Source of the DNA: Ryuthela nishihirai
Lineage: Eukaryota > Arthropoda > Arachnida > Araneae > Heptathelidae
NCBI GenBank assembly: GCA_038380435.1
Contig: JAWZYU010000019.1
Location: forward strand, 21,043,801-21,107,800
DNA: 64,000 nt
Reading direction: 5' to 3'
Position numbers and translations under genes: made by a program. Numbering within the stretch: position 1 is the stretch's first letter; every line of letters begins with the position of its first letter. Below the pieces are notes generated by a model. It saw only the letters and a program-made list of their open reading frames with translations, was not told the DNA's origin and searched no databases. Below are positions 35,086 to 46,910 of this stretch, in pieces.

Positions 35086-35654
35086 GGTAGGTGGTTATAT
35101 TATTCTGATACGATTAGGTATATATATGTATATATATACGTACTATAATATATTTTCCATTCTACATTATATTCCTCTAATACTGATTTTTGTTACTGCT
35201 TCAGTATTTAATTGTATGGTACAGAATTTAGACTTGTTAAGAGTTTAGACAGGAAATAATGTCTAACTCCAGCTGTCATGTTTCACATAGTGACAGAAAT
35301 TCGAATCGAAAATTACAGATTCATGTTTCACATAGTGACAGAAATACCGAACCGAAATCGGGTATTCTAGTTATTTCTCATAGAATATACTGATTTGCAT
35401 CATTTTAGTTCATATCATGATTTTCAGGAACCTAACTACAATGCAAAACAAGATTTTGGTATATATATATATATGAAAATGGTAGAACAATACCTTAGGA
35501 GCATGGAAAATGAATTGAAGAATCAAGTTTCAATTCTCAGTTACCATTTTTCTCTCTTTAAATCAACATTTGCATTGAACAGCAACAAAAAATACATCAT
35601 GTTGAAAATAAATATTTTACTTAAAGCATTTTTACTGACAAAAGACTATCACAC

Positions 35655-35774
35655 CTTTGATCCAGAAAAAGATCCCAAGAATCCTGTATTTAATGGTAAA
35701 GCATCAGGAATTGCATCTCTTATTACAGAAGGTGGTGAAAACAATACAGAAGCTTCCTGCACTAAATCCTTATT
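35655..35774 (-). CDS. Myb: Myb internal exon, 40 codons
   Basis: Acceptor TTTTGTGTTATTTGCAG ends at 35775; donor GTGTGATAG starts at 35654. Phase-0 reading: NKDLVQEASVLFSPPSVIRD then AIPDALPLNTGFLGSFSGSK. The LNTGFL segment resembles the LNQGFL stretch I recall in the B-Myb C-terminal region. The plus-strand open frame across these bases (to 35784) is coincidental: it lacks splice context and extends through low-complexity TATATA. Donor is GTGTGA, weaker than consensus. Confidence 0.88.
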
Positions 35775-36199
35775 CTGCAAATAACACAAAAAATGAAACT
35801 TGTTATATAGATCTTTAGTTGTTTAACAAATGATCACAGATATTAAATTTATAAACAAATAAGCAGGGTGCTGTAAGCATAAAAATAAGCAGTTAGCTGT
35901 AATAAAAGCAGAGTTTAATGATTACTCACATATTTGCAACTGTAAAAGAGCAGAAATGTGCAAAAATATTTATATCACTGAGTTGAAGTCATCAGTCATA
36001 AAAAAACTTACCTCTAAAACATGCTTATCATGATAGATGCATGTCATGACACAGTAATTTATTTTCAATAATGTGTTATTTTACTAAAAAAATCTCCAAA
36101 AACCAGATGTTTATAAAATATCCAAATTAATTCTAGTTACTAATGTATTTAAAATTGCAAGTTATCTATTACTTTCTTACTCACTATTAATATAATAAA
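35775..36199. other. Myb intron, no gene seen
   Basis: AT-rich. A GTAAGTTTT donor-like site on the minus strand near 36011 has no coding exon attached. Confidence 0.4.
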
Positions 36200-37566
36200 T
36201 ACACTGCTGTTCATAAGAAACAGAACACCAAGATGGAACGGAATAAGGTTCGTAACTTGTATGGAGTATGTTTAGCAGCATCTACTACTAAAGTGATTAG
36301 GATTTCAAGGTCATCAGTTTGGTTACAGGCCAATGAGAACATTCTGAAAAGGGTGTGACTAAACCCCTTTCACATGCATCTAAAGAGGCAGTAGCGGCTC
36401 GGTTTATCAGTTCTTGTTCAGATGTCGTAAGATATGCCACACAGACCGGTGCAAGCTCCATATCTCAAGGTGAGCAAGTTCAACAGAGGGCATAGGTTGG
36501 CATGAGAGAAGGCAATCTTTTGTATCAAGAAAGTGTGGCTCATGTGGGACATAATGTATTTTTGTGCATCAAATATGCAGAGACAGAATGGTTCTAAGAT
36601 GGGCAATGAACACATCAGGAAAGTTCTGGACCTCATGGGAAGATTGTCATCTTTGAAGACTGGCTATAACAGGTCACTCTGAACTGTCCATGGCCTTGGC
36701 CCAACAGTGGAGGACAATAACACATCTTCCAATGTCGGTAATAACAGTTCAATGCTGTTTATTGAAATTCAGACTCCATGCCTGCTAGCCATTGCTAAGA
36801 CTGCCTCTGACACCCCAATACAAAACAGCCAGATTACAGCAGTGCAATGAATGGTATGCTTTTTCTGATGCTTCCTGTTTCTGTCTGCTTGAATCCAGTG
36901 GCAGAATCTTCATCCACTGACAGTCTGGTGAGAGGCACTGCGGAGTGCATTTGGACAAAGCATACAGCACCAACACATGGAATCATGGTGTATGGTGCAA
37001 TCAATTATGAAAACAAATCTGCCCTAGTACAGATCCACACAATTATTACCAGTGCTCATTATATCCAGGACATATTACAGCAACAAGCCTTCCCATACTT
37101 ACAGGACAATAACCTTCCCATACTTACAGATTGTCCCACACACCATAAGGACAATGCAAGACCCCATGCAACAGTTGCCACTGTTGAACACCTCAGGCCA
37201 AAACGATGTGCATAACTTTCAGTGGTCTGTTAGATACCCTGATTTGGCATCCAACAAAAATATATGGGATATAGTCAAACAGGTTGAAACAATACCAACA
37301 CATCCTGGCAAATGTAGACAAACTTTGGGCATGGGTGCATAGTGCTTGGACAGCTATTCCACAATCCAGCAGACTCCATGCCTCATCATGTACAGTAGGT
37401 CATACAAGCAAGAGGTGAACAGTCATTATTAAACAACTCGGTATGTGACTCTCCAATGCCTCCATATTGTAATCATTTATTGCTAAATAAAGATACACTG
37501 AACCCCAAATGTGAGTGTGTTCTGATTGGTTCTTCTTGATGTTCTGATTTTTGTGAACACCAGTTA
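36200..37566 (+). pseudogene. Tc1-like transposon with decayed transposase
   Basis: Related inverted ends: TACACTGCTGTTCATAAGAA at 36200 and, on the minus strand, TAACTGGTGTTCACAAAAAT at 37566. Plus-strand coding traces are in order: PLLRLPLTPQYKTARLQ near 36795, WYAFSDASCFCLLESSGR near 36850-36905 (catalytic DE.RF block changed), HKDNARPHATVATVEHLRP near 37145-37200, and, shifted, FQWSVRYPDLASNKNIWDIV near 37215-37275. The length of about 1.37 kb fits Tc1. Stops in every segment. Confidence 0.87.
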
Positions 37567-38700
37567 GTATTGTTGTTGTTTAGCAGTTTCTAAAATTTTC
37601 TGATCAGAAGATTATTGTTATGATACATCAGCAAATAAGACTATTATGTACAAAACAAAATTAAAAAAGGATGAAAGCAAAAGAACCCATAATCAAATTT
37701 AAAGAAACAGTTGAAAAGTGTAGCAGCCTTTGCTGATCACAGGCATTATGCTTCTGAAGGTTGCTGTGAATGTCAATTCCACAAGACTAAAAGCCTATAG
37801 GAAAAGTGAGGTTAGCAGCTAGCAACATAACACCCTATGAACACTGTGCAACATATGAGAATGTATAATGGTTATTGTACTGTGTATTCCAGTTTAATCT
37901 ACACTAAAAGCCTGAAAATGTGATATAAATATATGCAATATATAGTAATGTTGAAAATTAAAACAAATTTGATATAATGATTCTGCTTATGATTATATTG
38001 AGGGTGAAAGCCCCAGTACCAGATGATCATTATTTGATTAACACCTCTGAGAACCAGCAAGGGGTAATCAGGTGGTGTTACAAACTGATCTGGTTGCTCA
38101 GCATGTAAATCTAAAGGATCATTATATTTTACTAGGTTTGGTGAACTTGCAGTCTGCACTGCTAAGGTCAACAATTGCTATTTCTCTAGTAGGTTATTAT
38201 TAATTTCACTTGTGGCATGAACATTGAGTGTTTAGCATGACAAGTTTGTGTATAAATTTTAGTTATAAAAACTCTCAAAAGATTAGTCCTGCATGGCCAT
38301 GGGTGTTTTATTTCCCATTCAGATATGAATATATCTGAATTTCAGATATGAATATATCCTGCTTATTTCATTCAGATATGAATATATCCTGTTTATTTGA
38401 AATTAGTTTTATGTGTATTGGTACCTAGTGTGATATATGAACATTTGAGAATTTTTTTAATGTTAAATAAATACAATTTCAAGGTGTTGTAAGAACATGG
38501 TGAAATTAGCCTCCAATGAGGGGCTCCCTACACCAGTCACAACAGGAGGACAAGATAGCAGAGGCAGAAGAACCTACCTCTCACCTATCTCGCATAACTA
38601 TTAACTATACTAATCTCATTAAAGTAAAAAAGACATTAGACTTGCAGAAAAGGCCATTGTTCTGAAAGAAATCAGTGACCAGTCGAAAGAGTGTTTGCTG
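37567..38700. other. Unassigned intron sequence with a short tandem repeat
   Basis: No gene. At 38319-38393 the unit CAGATATGAATATATC recurs three times with variable spacers (TGAATTT, CTGCTTATTTCATT), a small local tandem array. Confidence 0.6.
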
Positions 38701-38719
38701 CAGTTTCATGTTGTGGAGG

Positions 38720-39310
38720 TTACCAAGGGGAGGTGAAGGAGTAGTTGATGGTTCCAATGGCATGAAGTCCAAAAACAAAACTAGACAGACCCATGGCCAC
38801 AGTCTTATCGATGGAAAGAGTGAGGCTTAGGTTGTCGAAGAACTTGATGACTGTGGCCACAGCCCATTTCAACCTGAGCTGAGCATAGGATAGGTTCTGG
38901 CTAGGGAACCAGATACAGATGTCATCCATGTAGTTGGAAATACCCATTCTATTCTTAAGTTGAGAGGGTAAGCCTGCAAAACGTTCGGTAATATCAGGCT
39001 GAGGACACCCCCCTGAGATACTCCATGATTGATAGTGTGGGAGGCACTGAGCATGTTGGCCAGCTTTGTGTGAACCATCCTGTTGGAGAAGTATGCCATG
39101 ATCCAGTGGATGATATTGCCTCTGAAGCCGAAATCATGGAGTCTGCAGAGAATTTGAGTGGGACAGGGAGTCGAATGCCTTCTGGATGTCAAAGAAGACA
39201 GCGACTGTAGTCTGTTCCTTGGACAGCACCTGATCAGCAGTGAAGATGAAGTCAATAAAATTATCAGATGTGCACCTCTCTTTGCAGAAACCCGAGAGGC
39301 TGTCAGGGAG
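38720..39310 (-). pseudogene. I/R1-like non-LTR reverse transcriptase fragment
   Basis: Minus strand carries RT motif A (FDIQKAFDSLSH-like reading near 39190), then FRGNIIHWIMAYFSNRMVHT, VSQGGVLSLILPNVLQAY (motif B, near 39020), and after a frameshift NYMDDICIWF (motif C, YMDD, near 38930) and LSLTLSIDKTVAMG (motif D/E region). This spacing and the QGGVLS form are those of I/R1/jockey-type LINE polymerases, distinct from the RTE-like copies here. Endonuclease and RNase H are absent. It might come from the same family as the RT-deleted elements at 55504-60960, but no overlap allows a test. Confidence 0.82.
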
Positions 39311-40060
39311 GCCTTGTCACGATAAAAATATCTCTACTTAGAACTGTCATATAGTCCACAATGTGTGCTACAGAATAGAACAAAACATTTAGTTCACATT
39401 TCTGCCACCAGGGGTGACAGTAGCACTGTGAAATGAATATTCAATCCATCAACTGTTCAATGTGTGTGCCATTCTACAGAACAATTTCCATACACGACAT
39501 TTTCAAATGCAAAATTTAGTATACTGGGTACATATCTAATGCTGTCCTTCAGTTACTAATGTTTTCATGATGCATATAACTGTTCAGGTAGCTTTAGAAT
39601 TAAAAATTACAGAGTCAGATAAGGCAAACATGCGGGCAATGGTATTAGAAAGAACTAACTGATGATTTACCATTGGTGAAATACTGTTGCATAGAGCAGG
39701 TGATGTGTAGAAGAGCCCAATTTAGCATGAAAACCAGTCTCAAGGTGCAATCCTCGAAATCTCCCTACATACATCAAATCGAATGGAACCACTGTTTGAG
39801 TTTCTATGATCACGAAGATTACCAGCATATTCCAATACCAGTAACCAGTGACAGAACAGATAATAGGCCCCATAGGGTGGTAAATTTACATCAAATATGC
39901 CCACTCAAGATCAATCTACTGGTGGTTCTATAGCAAGTGATTTCTAAACCAGCTTACACTTACAGAATGTGCAGATGGCTGTAAAACTTTTGTAGGCAAT
40001 AGCATTGGGAAGAATTCTTATTTTGTATTCAGAAACTATAAGGTGATTGAAGTTGCACAA
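39311..40060. other. Unassigned intron sequence
   Basis: No gene or repeat recognised. An 86-codon plus-strand frame (39673-39933) lacks motifs. Confidence 0.4.
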
Positions 40061-40915
40061 GGCCATTTGAGCGACAAGGCCACTCAGAGCGATCAGGTCC
40101 ACCCCAGCTTATCCATCGTGGTGTTCAGATAATTATGCACATCATTGCTGAAGTGTGCTGAAGGTACAGCCCAATCAAAATGTCATGGACGATACCCACC
40201 CAAACATTGACGGCAAACCTTGTTGATGACCATATGCCACTGTGGCATGTAGATTTTCATGCACCCAAATATCAGGCTGCACCACAGTCTGCTGCAGAAA
40301 CCAGCACACAAATTCCACACGAAGAGGGTAATCCAGAGGTTGCAATGTCTGGACTCTCTGACAACAAAATGCATGTAACTGCTGCTTGTGCAACACTCTC
40401 CACACGAGGGCATGGTTCGCACCAAGGCTACATGCAACAACTTGTGTGCTTGTGCCTGAATTGCTCTCAGTCCACCATAGGATCTCTTCTTCCATGTCAG
40501 GAGTGTGCATGGTTCTCTCCCGACCAGTGTCATGCATGTTTGCATGGAATGTTCCAGTTTCTCGCAGTTGCTGATGCAAACATTTGATGTTTGGGAAGTG
40601 CTGTCGGTACAACCTCACAGCAGCTCTTCCATTTCCATTGGTAGTCCCATACGCCAGATGTATGTCAGCCATCTCAGCAGTCGTGAAACATTCCATGTTA
40701 CATGTAATGTGTGTGATTTACAAATGCCGATGGCAAACAAGTCCATTCCCCATTCCCACTTCGTCCCTCTAGCCAATTGCAGCACTGCCAAACAGCGTCC
40801 TCTAGCACCAAAGGGTTAAGTCAGCGACCATACATTCATAGACAAAAAAGGCTTGTCTTGGTATTCCCTATCTACCATTAAAATTTGTACAGAGTTTTGA
40901 AACACCCTACATATT
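40061..40915 (-). pseudogene. DUF4817-type mariner-superfamily transposase, truncated
   Basis: A 173-codon open stretch (40696-40175) begins MECFTTAEMADIHLAYGTTN, GNGRAAVRLYRQHFPN, LHQQLRETGTFHANMHD: the N-terminal helix-turn-helix found in many arthropod transposon proteins (DUF4817). It continues to DIWVHENLHATVAYGHQQGL, the middle of the catalytic domain, then breaks at 40175. The right terminus on the minus strand reads TATGTAGGGTGTTTCAAAAC near 40911. The last catalytic block and the other terminus are missing. The length and single long frame suggest younger decay than neighbouring relics. Confidence 0.85.
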
Positions 40916-40984
40916 GCTGCTTACACTGAGTTTCCTGTTGCACTGAGGTTTTTGTAGGGGACTGCTGCAATGCTCTCTGTATAG

Positions 40985-41300
40985 CATACAATTTGGCATT
41001 GGTTAACACAGTAGTCTTTTGGACAGTCTCTTGTCAGCAACAGATCCTGTTTCAAAAAAAGTTTTCACTAATCTGGCTATCGATGATGTCTGCGGGACTG
41101 CAGCAGCCAGATATTTCTTATGAAACTCCTTAGCGATATGTGTATAGGAATAACTACCAAAATAATGTTCAAAAATGAAAACTTGTGCCTGGAAAAAAGA
41201 CATTTCACTTCCTCTATGAATGAAGCTACACTGATGACATCCTGTACCAGTCACACTGCAGTCAGCATCTCCAATAGTTTTCAAGTCTTATGGAAACATC
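40985..41300 (-). pseudogene. Second DUF4817-like transposase N-terminal fragment
   Basis: Minus-strand frame 41284-41006 reads MSFFQAQVFIFEHYFGSYSY, HIAKEFHKKYLAAAVPQTSS, ARLVKTFFETGSVADKR, the DNA-binding N-terminus of a mariner-superfamily transposase that differs in sequence from the copy at 40175-40696. Nothing of the catalytic domain follows; it abuts the terminus of the neighbouring element near 40915. Confidence 0.75.
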
Positions 41301-41771
41301 TAATGGGAGGGAGAACAATTACAACTATTTTGAAACAATTTACATAAACTTCAACTTTTTGATTGCTCTATACTATTTTCCCTACAATAAAAACAATGAA
41401 TTAACAAGATTGTTATATTTTCAGAATCTGTTCCAGAAATAATAGCAAGATATTCTGTAAAAAATTTTCAACCTACGTCAAATGACTGTATAAGTCAAGA
41501 GAAAGTAAAATTTTGCAGAAAATTTTAATAGACCTTATTGAGAAACACATGAAATTATCTTAAATACAAAATATTTCTTTTCATATGTTCCTAACACTAA
41601 AATTGTTAACAAACACTGATCTAGAGGTTAGTGTTTACTTTATACCCTCATAACAAAGAGAGAATACTATCAGAAAGAAGAGAGAGTGGTCAGAAAGTTT
41701 GGGAGCAATAAATTCTTGGTTTTATCATTATCTTGAGAGATGTGGAGTCAAATTAATATTAAAAATATATA

Positions 41772-43151
41772 TACACTGCTGGCCATTAAAAGTGAAACAC
41801 CAGGAAGAATTCATCAGATTGTCCCGAAATTGCAAGATGGGTAGCCCATGGGAGAGCATGTAAATGATTCAAAGTGCAGCACATCATGTGTGATGGTAAT
41901 GCCCTCTAAAAGTGGTATAAGAGGAGATTAAAAAGAGCCGATTTAAAGCACTGGAATTGTGTTTGCTCGCAGTTCTTGCACATTAAAGGATCAAGTATGC
42001 CCATCGAAGAACACGGCATCCATATGACCAGGTTTCCGACTTTGATTGAGGGAAAGCTGTAGGATTACGGGAAGGCAGATTATCACACCGAGACATCGGT
42101 GCTATGTTCAACAGAATGCTGCCACAGTGATGAGAATATGGTGTCAGTGGGTAGAGGAGGAACAAACTGGCCGACTTGAGGGATCTAAACAGTCCTGTCA
42201 CACAAATGAGCGAGAAGACAGACATCTCATGTGCATGGCTTTGAATGATCGTACAGTCATATCAAACACCTTAGCTCAACAGTTAGGGTGTGTTACACAT
42301 AAACCAGTGTCCGCACATATGGTTCGACATTGTCTGCAGCAACAGGGGCATCTTTGTTAGGCAGCCATTGCTTTATAGTTACCATGGATCTACAACACAG
42401 GTGAATGCGACTGCAATGGTGCCAAAAACGTCATGCATGGAAGTGCAAATGGCATCACATCTTTTCAGATGAATCCCACTTCAGTATGCAGCACCACGAT
42501 GGATGAATCCGTATCTGGCAGTACCGTGGCAACAGGTTCAGTGAGACATGCATGATGCAGCGCCATACAGTCCTGCCCCTGGTGTTATGTATGGGGTGTC
42601 ATTGGACTCCACTCACGCATGAGCCTTGTACACATTACCGATACTTTGAACAGTCAGCGTTACATCACTGACATGTTGGAGCCTGTGGTCGTATCTTATC
42701 TTCAGGGGCTCTCTGGTGCCATTTATCAACAGGACAATGCCTGACCACATGTGGCATGCATTGTCCAAAAATTCCTGGATAGCCATGATACTTCTGCCTT
42801 GGCCTGCACATTCACCGAATCTGTCCACAACTGAACATGATCTCACAACAACTAGCACACCAGACACCAGCAGCTGCTACAACAGATTAACTTTGGTATA
42901 TATCGAAACTGCATGGACTGACATTCCCCAATTACACATCCGACGTCTCATTTTCTCAATGCCAGACCATGTAGCAGTGGTTATTGCCGCTCATAGTGGC
43001 TACACAAGATACTGATTTCTTTGTATTCCACATGTCTAACAGTTATATTTGTAATCATTTGATTCTTGTAACATAAGCTATATATTCACTAAACATGGCT
43101 TTGATATCTATTGTCTTTCCTGGTGTTGCACTTTTAATGGTCAGCAGTGTA
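41772..43151 (+). pseudogene. Tc1-like transposon with both TIRs, decayed transposase
   Basis: TIRs of at least 33 bp: TACACTGCTGGCCATTAAAA on the left and, on the minus strand, TACACTGCTGACCATTAAAA on the right, each continuing GTG-AACACCAGGAA with single changes. The length of 1380 bp fits. Traces of transposase run from LREGRLSHRDIGAMFNR near 42060 (helix-turn-helix) through NTLAQQLGCV...MVRHCLQQQGH near 42270-42355 to LPWPAHSPNLSTTEH near 42800-42845 and an N-to-C ordered tail ending near 43015. Frameshifts separate them. It ends 238 bp from the donor side of a Myb exon, antisense to that gene. Confidence 0.88.
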
Positions 43152-43388
43152 TGTATAATCGAATTTAAAAGATCAAGAAAGTTTTAAAAAAATATAAAGG
43201 CAAATAATTAAGTATAACCTAAAAAGTCAATTTAACTCAGAACATCTGAAAAATCAAATATAATTAAATGCTTCTAATGAGAAAAAAATTCATTAAAAAT
43301 ATATATTTTTTCAAATGAAATTGTTTACTGTACCCATTTAGAACCACAGGAAATAATAATAATAAAAAAAAGAGTAGAGCTTACTTAC

Positions 43389-43526
43389 CGGTGTGCTTAT
43401 ATTAACTTCCGCTGAGTCATCATTGGAAATTTGCATACAATTTTCTTCAGTTCCAGAAGGGCAAACTTCATTAACTGAATACCATGTTTCATGTAACGCT
43501 TTACGAACACGCTTTGGAGAGACATT
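43389..43526 (-). CDS. Myb: Myb internal exon, 46 codons (KRVRKAL block)
   Basis: Acceptor ...CATTTTCTTTTTGGGCAG ends at 43527; donor GTAAGTAAG starts at 43388, an excellent match to consensus. Phase-0 reading: NVSPKRVRKALHETWYSVNE, VCPSGTEENCMQISNDD, SAEVNISTP. The PKRVRKAL...W segment corresponds to KKVRKSLVLDNW in A-Myb and KKVRKSL in B-Myb (from memory), a basic patch in the C-terminal regulatory region. SP and TP dipeptides at both ends are possible CDK sites, as in vertebrate B-Myb, but this is inference. Confidence 0.92.
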
Positions 43527-43815
43527 CTGCCCAAAAAGAAAATGCTATTTACATACACAATCTATACAACTGTTCTCTATTTTAATGTTTAATACACTAG
43601 TTTCTATAAATTAAGGAAAATCTCTATGTTAGTCAATGAGAAGCTAACGTCAAAACTCTATAATTTCTACAATAAGTTTTTTTTTTGTTTTGAAAAATGT
43701 GATTGCATATAAAGATCTCAATCACATAAATCAATATCTCAATTTTCAACAATATTTGTTCAGAATTTATTGAGTTATGGAAGTTTGAATATTTAACAAC
43801 AGCAATGCCAATCTT

Positions 43816-44207
43816 GGGTTGGGTTGTTTTACCTCTGAGCGGCACTTTTTTCCACGCCATGGGCTAAATGGCCAGGTCACAAGGACCCCGAAGGCTCAGA
43901 GAAGGTTGGGGGAGGGGACCCACTGGAACAGCTGTTGGGAGACAGATGGTAGCCTCCCGTCAAGGCCATCCAGCGTAGCGTGTTCTTTAACGTGCACAGG
44001 GTATGGCTCTCCTGCACACGGGGCCACGGCTTAATGTCCCATCCGACGGACGGCGACCTTTCCAAACCCATCGGTGTCCCCTACTGACCGTGGGCAGGAC
44101 GGGGAATTTTGCGGAGATAAATCTCAACGCTGACCCAGCTGGGACTCGAACCTGGGAACTACAGATTACGAGTCTGGTGTGCTACCGACTGAGCCATCCC
44201 CGCCCCT
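43816..44207 (-). mobile_element. tRNA-derived SINE (family 1), copy 5
   Basis: Flanked by CAATGCCAATCTT and CAATGCCAGTCTT (43803-43815, 44208-44220). Well-preserved tRNA-like head on the minus strand, including GGTTCGAGTCCCAGC. A small duplication, CAGCGTAGCGTG, lies near 43970. Confidence 0.92.
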
Positions 44208-44320
44208 CAATGCCAGTCTTAAGAAAGTTACACAAAACTGAAGAATAGTGAAAGAATCCTTCAAACAAAGTTATAAAATACAAACTTATTTTATTAAATA
44301 CTTTGATACAATATTTATTA

Positions 44321-44523
44321 TAAAAAATAAATAAATACCCCCTCAAGCAGCTGCTTGCCACAGAGGGCTAACAGGAGCCTGTCAGTTTATATGCCAGAGT
44401 AGAAGGTCTGAGAGGATGGCAGGAGCTAAGCAGAAAAACGACACATACATCCATGCCTTACCCGGGGTTCGAACCCAGGTCCCTTAGATCAGTAGCCAAG
44501 TGTGCTAACCACTCGGCCATATT
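44321..44523 (-). mobile_element. tRNA-derived SINE (family 2)
   Basis: On the minus strand the head reads GGCCGAGTGGTTAGCACAC (A-box-like) and GGGTTCGAACCCCGGG (B box), a Leu/Ser-type tRNA-like start, at about 44455-44519. The body ends in a TATTTATTTA tail near 44325. ATATTTATTA flanks both sides, consistent with a target duplication. Different from family 1. Confidence 0.75.
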
Positions 44524-44940
44524 TATTACAAAGTTTTAATTAACTTCTGAAATCAATTTTTGTGGCTGCACTGTTATCGCTAAATATTCAAACTTCCATA
44601 ACTCATTAAATACTGAACGAACATTGTTGAAAATCGAGATATTGATTTATATGATTGAGATCTTTATCTGCAATCACATTTTTCAAAGCAAAAAACTTAT
44701 TTTAGAAGTTATAGAGCACTGATATTAGCTTCCCATTGACTTAACATGGAGATTTTCCTTAATTTATGGACACCAGTGTATTTTTGCACTAGGATAAAAA
44801 TAGGATTCAAACTCTAAATGATAAGTTCCATATAATGATTCCAAGTTACCATATTTGTGCACAGAATGCATGCACCCAAAGTAAAGAACTGAACACTTAA
44901 AGTGATGAGTGTAAAACAATAAAATGAAGCTGATGACGTG

Positions 44941-45327
44941 GGTTGGTTGGGTTGTTTTACCTCTGAGCGACACTTTTTTGCACACCATGGGCTAAATGGT
45001 CAGGTCAGACGGACCCCAAAGGCTCCGAGAAGGTTGGGGGAGGGGACCCACTGGAACAGCTGTTAGGAGACAGATGGTAGCCTCCCGTCAAGGCCATCCA
45101 GCGTATTCTTTAATGCACAGAGTGTGGTTCTCCTGCACACGGGGCCACGGCTTAACGTCCCATCCGACAGACAGCGGACTTTCCAAGCCCATCGGTGTCC
45201 CCTACTGACCATGGGGAGGGCAGAGAGTTTTGCAGAGATAAATCTCAATGCTGACCCCACTGTGACTTGAACTTGGGAACTACAGATTAAGAGCCTGGCA
45301 CGCTACCAACTGAGCCACCCCCGCCCC
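44941..45327 (-). mobile_element. tRNA-derived SINE (family 1), copy 6
   Basis: Perfect 12-bp target duplication GCTGATGACGTG (44929-44940 and 45328-45339). Full length, tail AACCCAACC on the minus strand. Confidence 0.92.
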
Positions 45328-45439
45328 GCTGATGACGTGAAACTGATGATTAAATTAATTGAAACATTTTCCAACAGAAAATATTGCATAAGTGTCCAAA
45401 AAAAAAAAAACAAGGAAATATAAATTAAAAATACAAAAT

Positions 45440-46745
45440 TACGTTAAGCATCCAGAACAATGTTTTTGCATTCAAAATATCTCCCACTACTTATGATGAA
45501 TAGGTCCCAGTGTTCCTGCCACTTATTAAACACCTTCTTCTATCAAACTCACTGTTTGGAACAGCTTTCAAAATCACCTTTTTTTTAACCACCTCTGAAC
45601 CTATGCCTAATTTTCATCATCAATTTTTTTTAATGGAAATAACTAGAAGTTACTTGGCTTTTACAGATCTGGACTGTATTGCAACTATGGCATGACTTTT
45701 TTTTTCTCCAGGAAATTTGCAACTATCTTAGCGATATATGGTCAAGCATTATCATGATGAAGGATTCAATTACTTTTCAAATCTTGTCTTTTGGTTCCAA
45801 TCTGAGTCCGAAGTCATTTGAGGACATTCAAATAGTATTGAACATTCATTTATAGTAGTTTTTGATGGCACAATATGCTAAAAGACCATAGCAGGACTGT
45901 CAAAAAACTATCAGAATTACCATGACTACTGATTTAGATAGACATGGTCTTTTTGCATGAGGTGAGTGAGTGACTATCCAAATGAGATTTTACTTCTTCG
46001 TATCCAAGTCATAATGGTAGCCATGTCTTGTCTCAGGTGATGACATTTTCCAGGTAGTGAGGAACCTCTAGCGACAAGGACTTTCCATCGCTGATAAAGC
46101 TGCAGGCGATGATTGTATTGTTCACTGGATAAGGAGTGAGGAGCCCATTTTGAAAACTAGTCTCATTTACAAGTGTTCCATCAGTATTCAGTGAACCAAA
46201 GCTTTCAGTATACCTGATAATTCTTCTATATTGCTCTAACAGACAAACATGACAGAAAATGGTGTAAAATGGGAAAAAAATATGCACAACAAATTACAGA
46301 AATTGTATTGAAGGATACTTCATCAGTGCTCGTAAATGATCTGCCTCCATACAAAATCAAAGTGGCTGATTCTGAACCATTTTCAAAATCCTGGTAACAT
46401 TTGTAAGCTGTTTATTGTGTTAAACATTCTTCTTTGTACATTTCTTTCAATAATTGCATAGTTTTTACAACACTTTTCCAAGTCACACACAAAATTTTAT
46501 CACACAATGCTGTTCAGTTTTGATAACCATAACAAACTTGAAAGAAACATCACAAAAATGTGTTTAACTGGTGGCTACGAAGATACCTCACTTCAAATGA
46601 TTGCTATGCATAATAAAACACCACAAAATGACGACTGTGATGGCTGTGAGACAGTATGATTAATCAATGGATAACTCACACAGCTTCTAGACAGTGTTGC
46701 CAATTTGCAGAGAAAATATTTTCAGTTGTTTTAGGACACCCTTTG
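45440..46745 (-). pseudogene. Mariner-like transposase relic
   Basis: Minus strand shows KFC-type N-terminal helix traces near 46500, then YQDFENGSESATLILYGGRS near 46400-46340 followed by FTSTDEVS, matching the mariner linker (GRESV.D.PRSGRPSTSTD). FSKWAPHSLSSEQYNHRLQL near 46155-46095 matches the conserved W-PH-L block. Further downstream the catalytic region is scrambled (MQKDHVYLNQ, VPSKTTINECSIL). The terminus near 46730 (TTTTAGGACACCCTTTG) resembles a mariner end. Extent is approximate. Confidence 0.65.
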
Positions 46746-46910
46746 TAAAATCTTATGTTGAAAAAATATGTGAACAAATAAAATTGATAGTGATACTACA
46801 GGTTAATCATGAAAGATACCTGCTGAAAGAGGCAATGCCTTAATCTACCATGCTAAAAGGTTAATTCAGAAGGGCATTCTTAGGATTAAATGCATGTGTG
46901 CTCTCTAGCA

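Noticed and set aside
35395..35784. Plus-strand open frame of 129 codons
   Set aside because: Crosses a TATATA run and overlaps the minus-strand Myb exon 35655-35774, which has splice sites and phase continuity; no family match on the plus strand.
36012..36085. Possible extra Myb exon before a GTAAGTTTT donor on the minus strand
   Set aside because: All three frames between the nearest acceptor and the donor have stops, and the flanking exons already join in frame.
44440..44523. Functional Ser/Leu-type tRNA gene
   Set aside because: Boxes A and B are good, but it continues into a SINE body with tail and target duplication.
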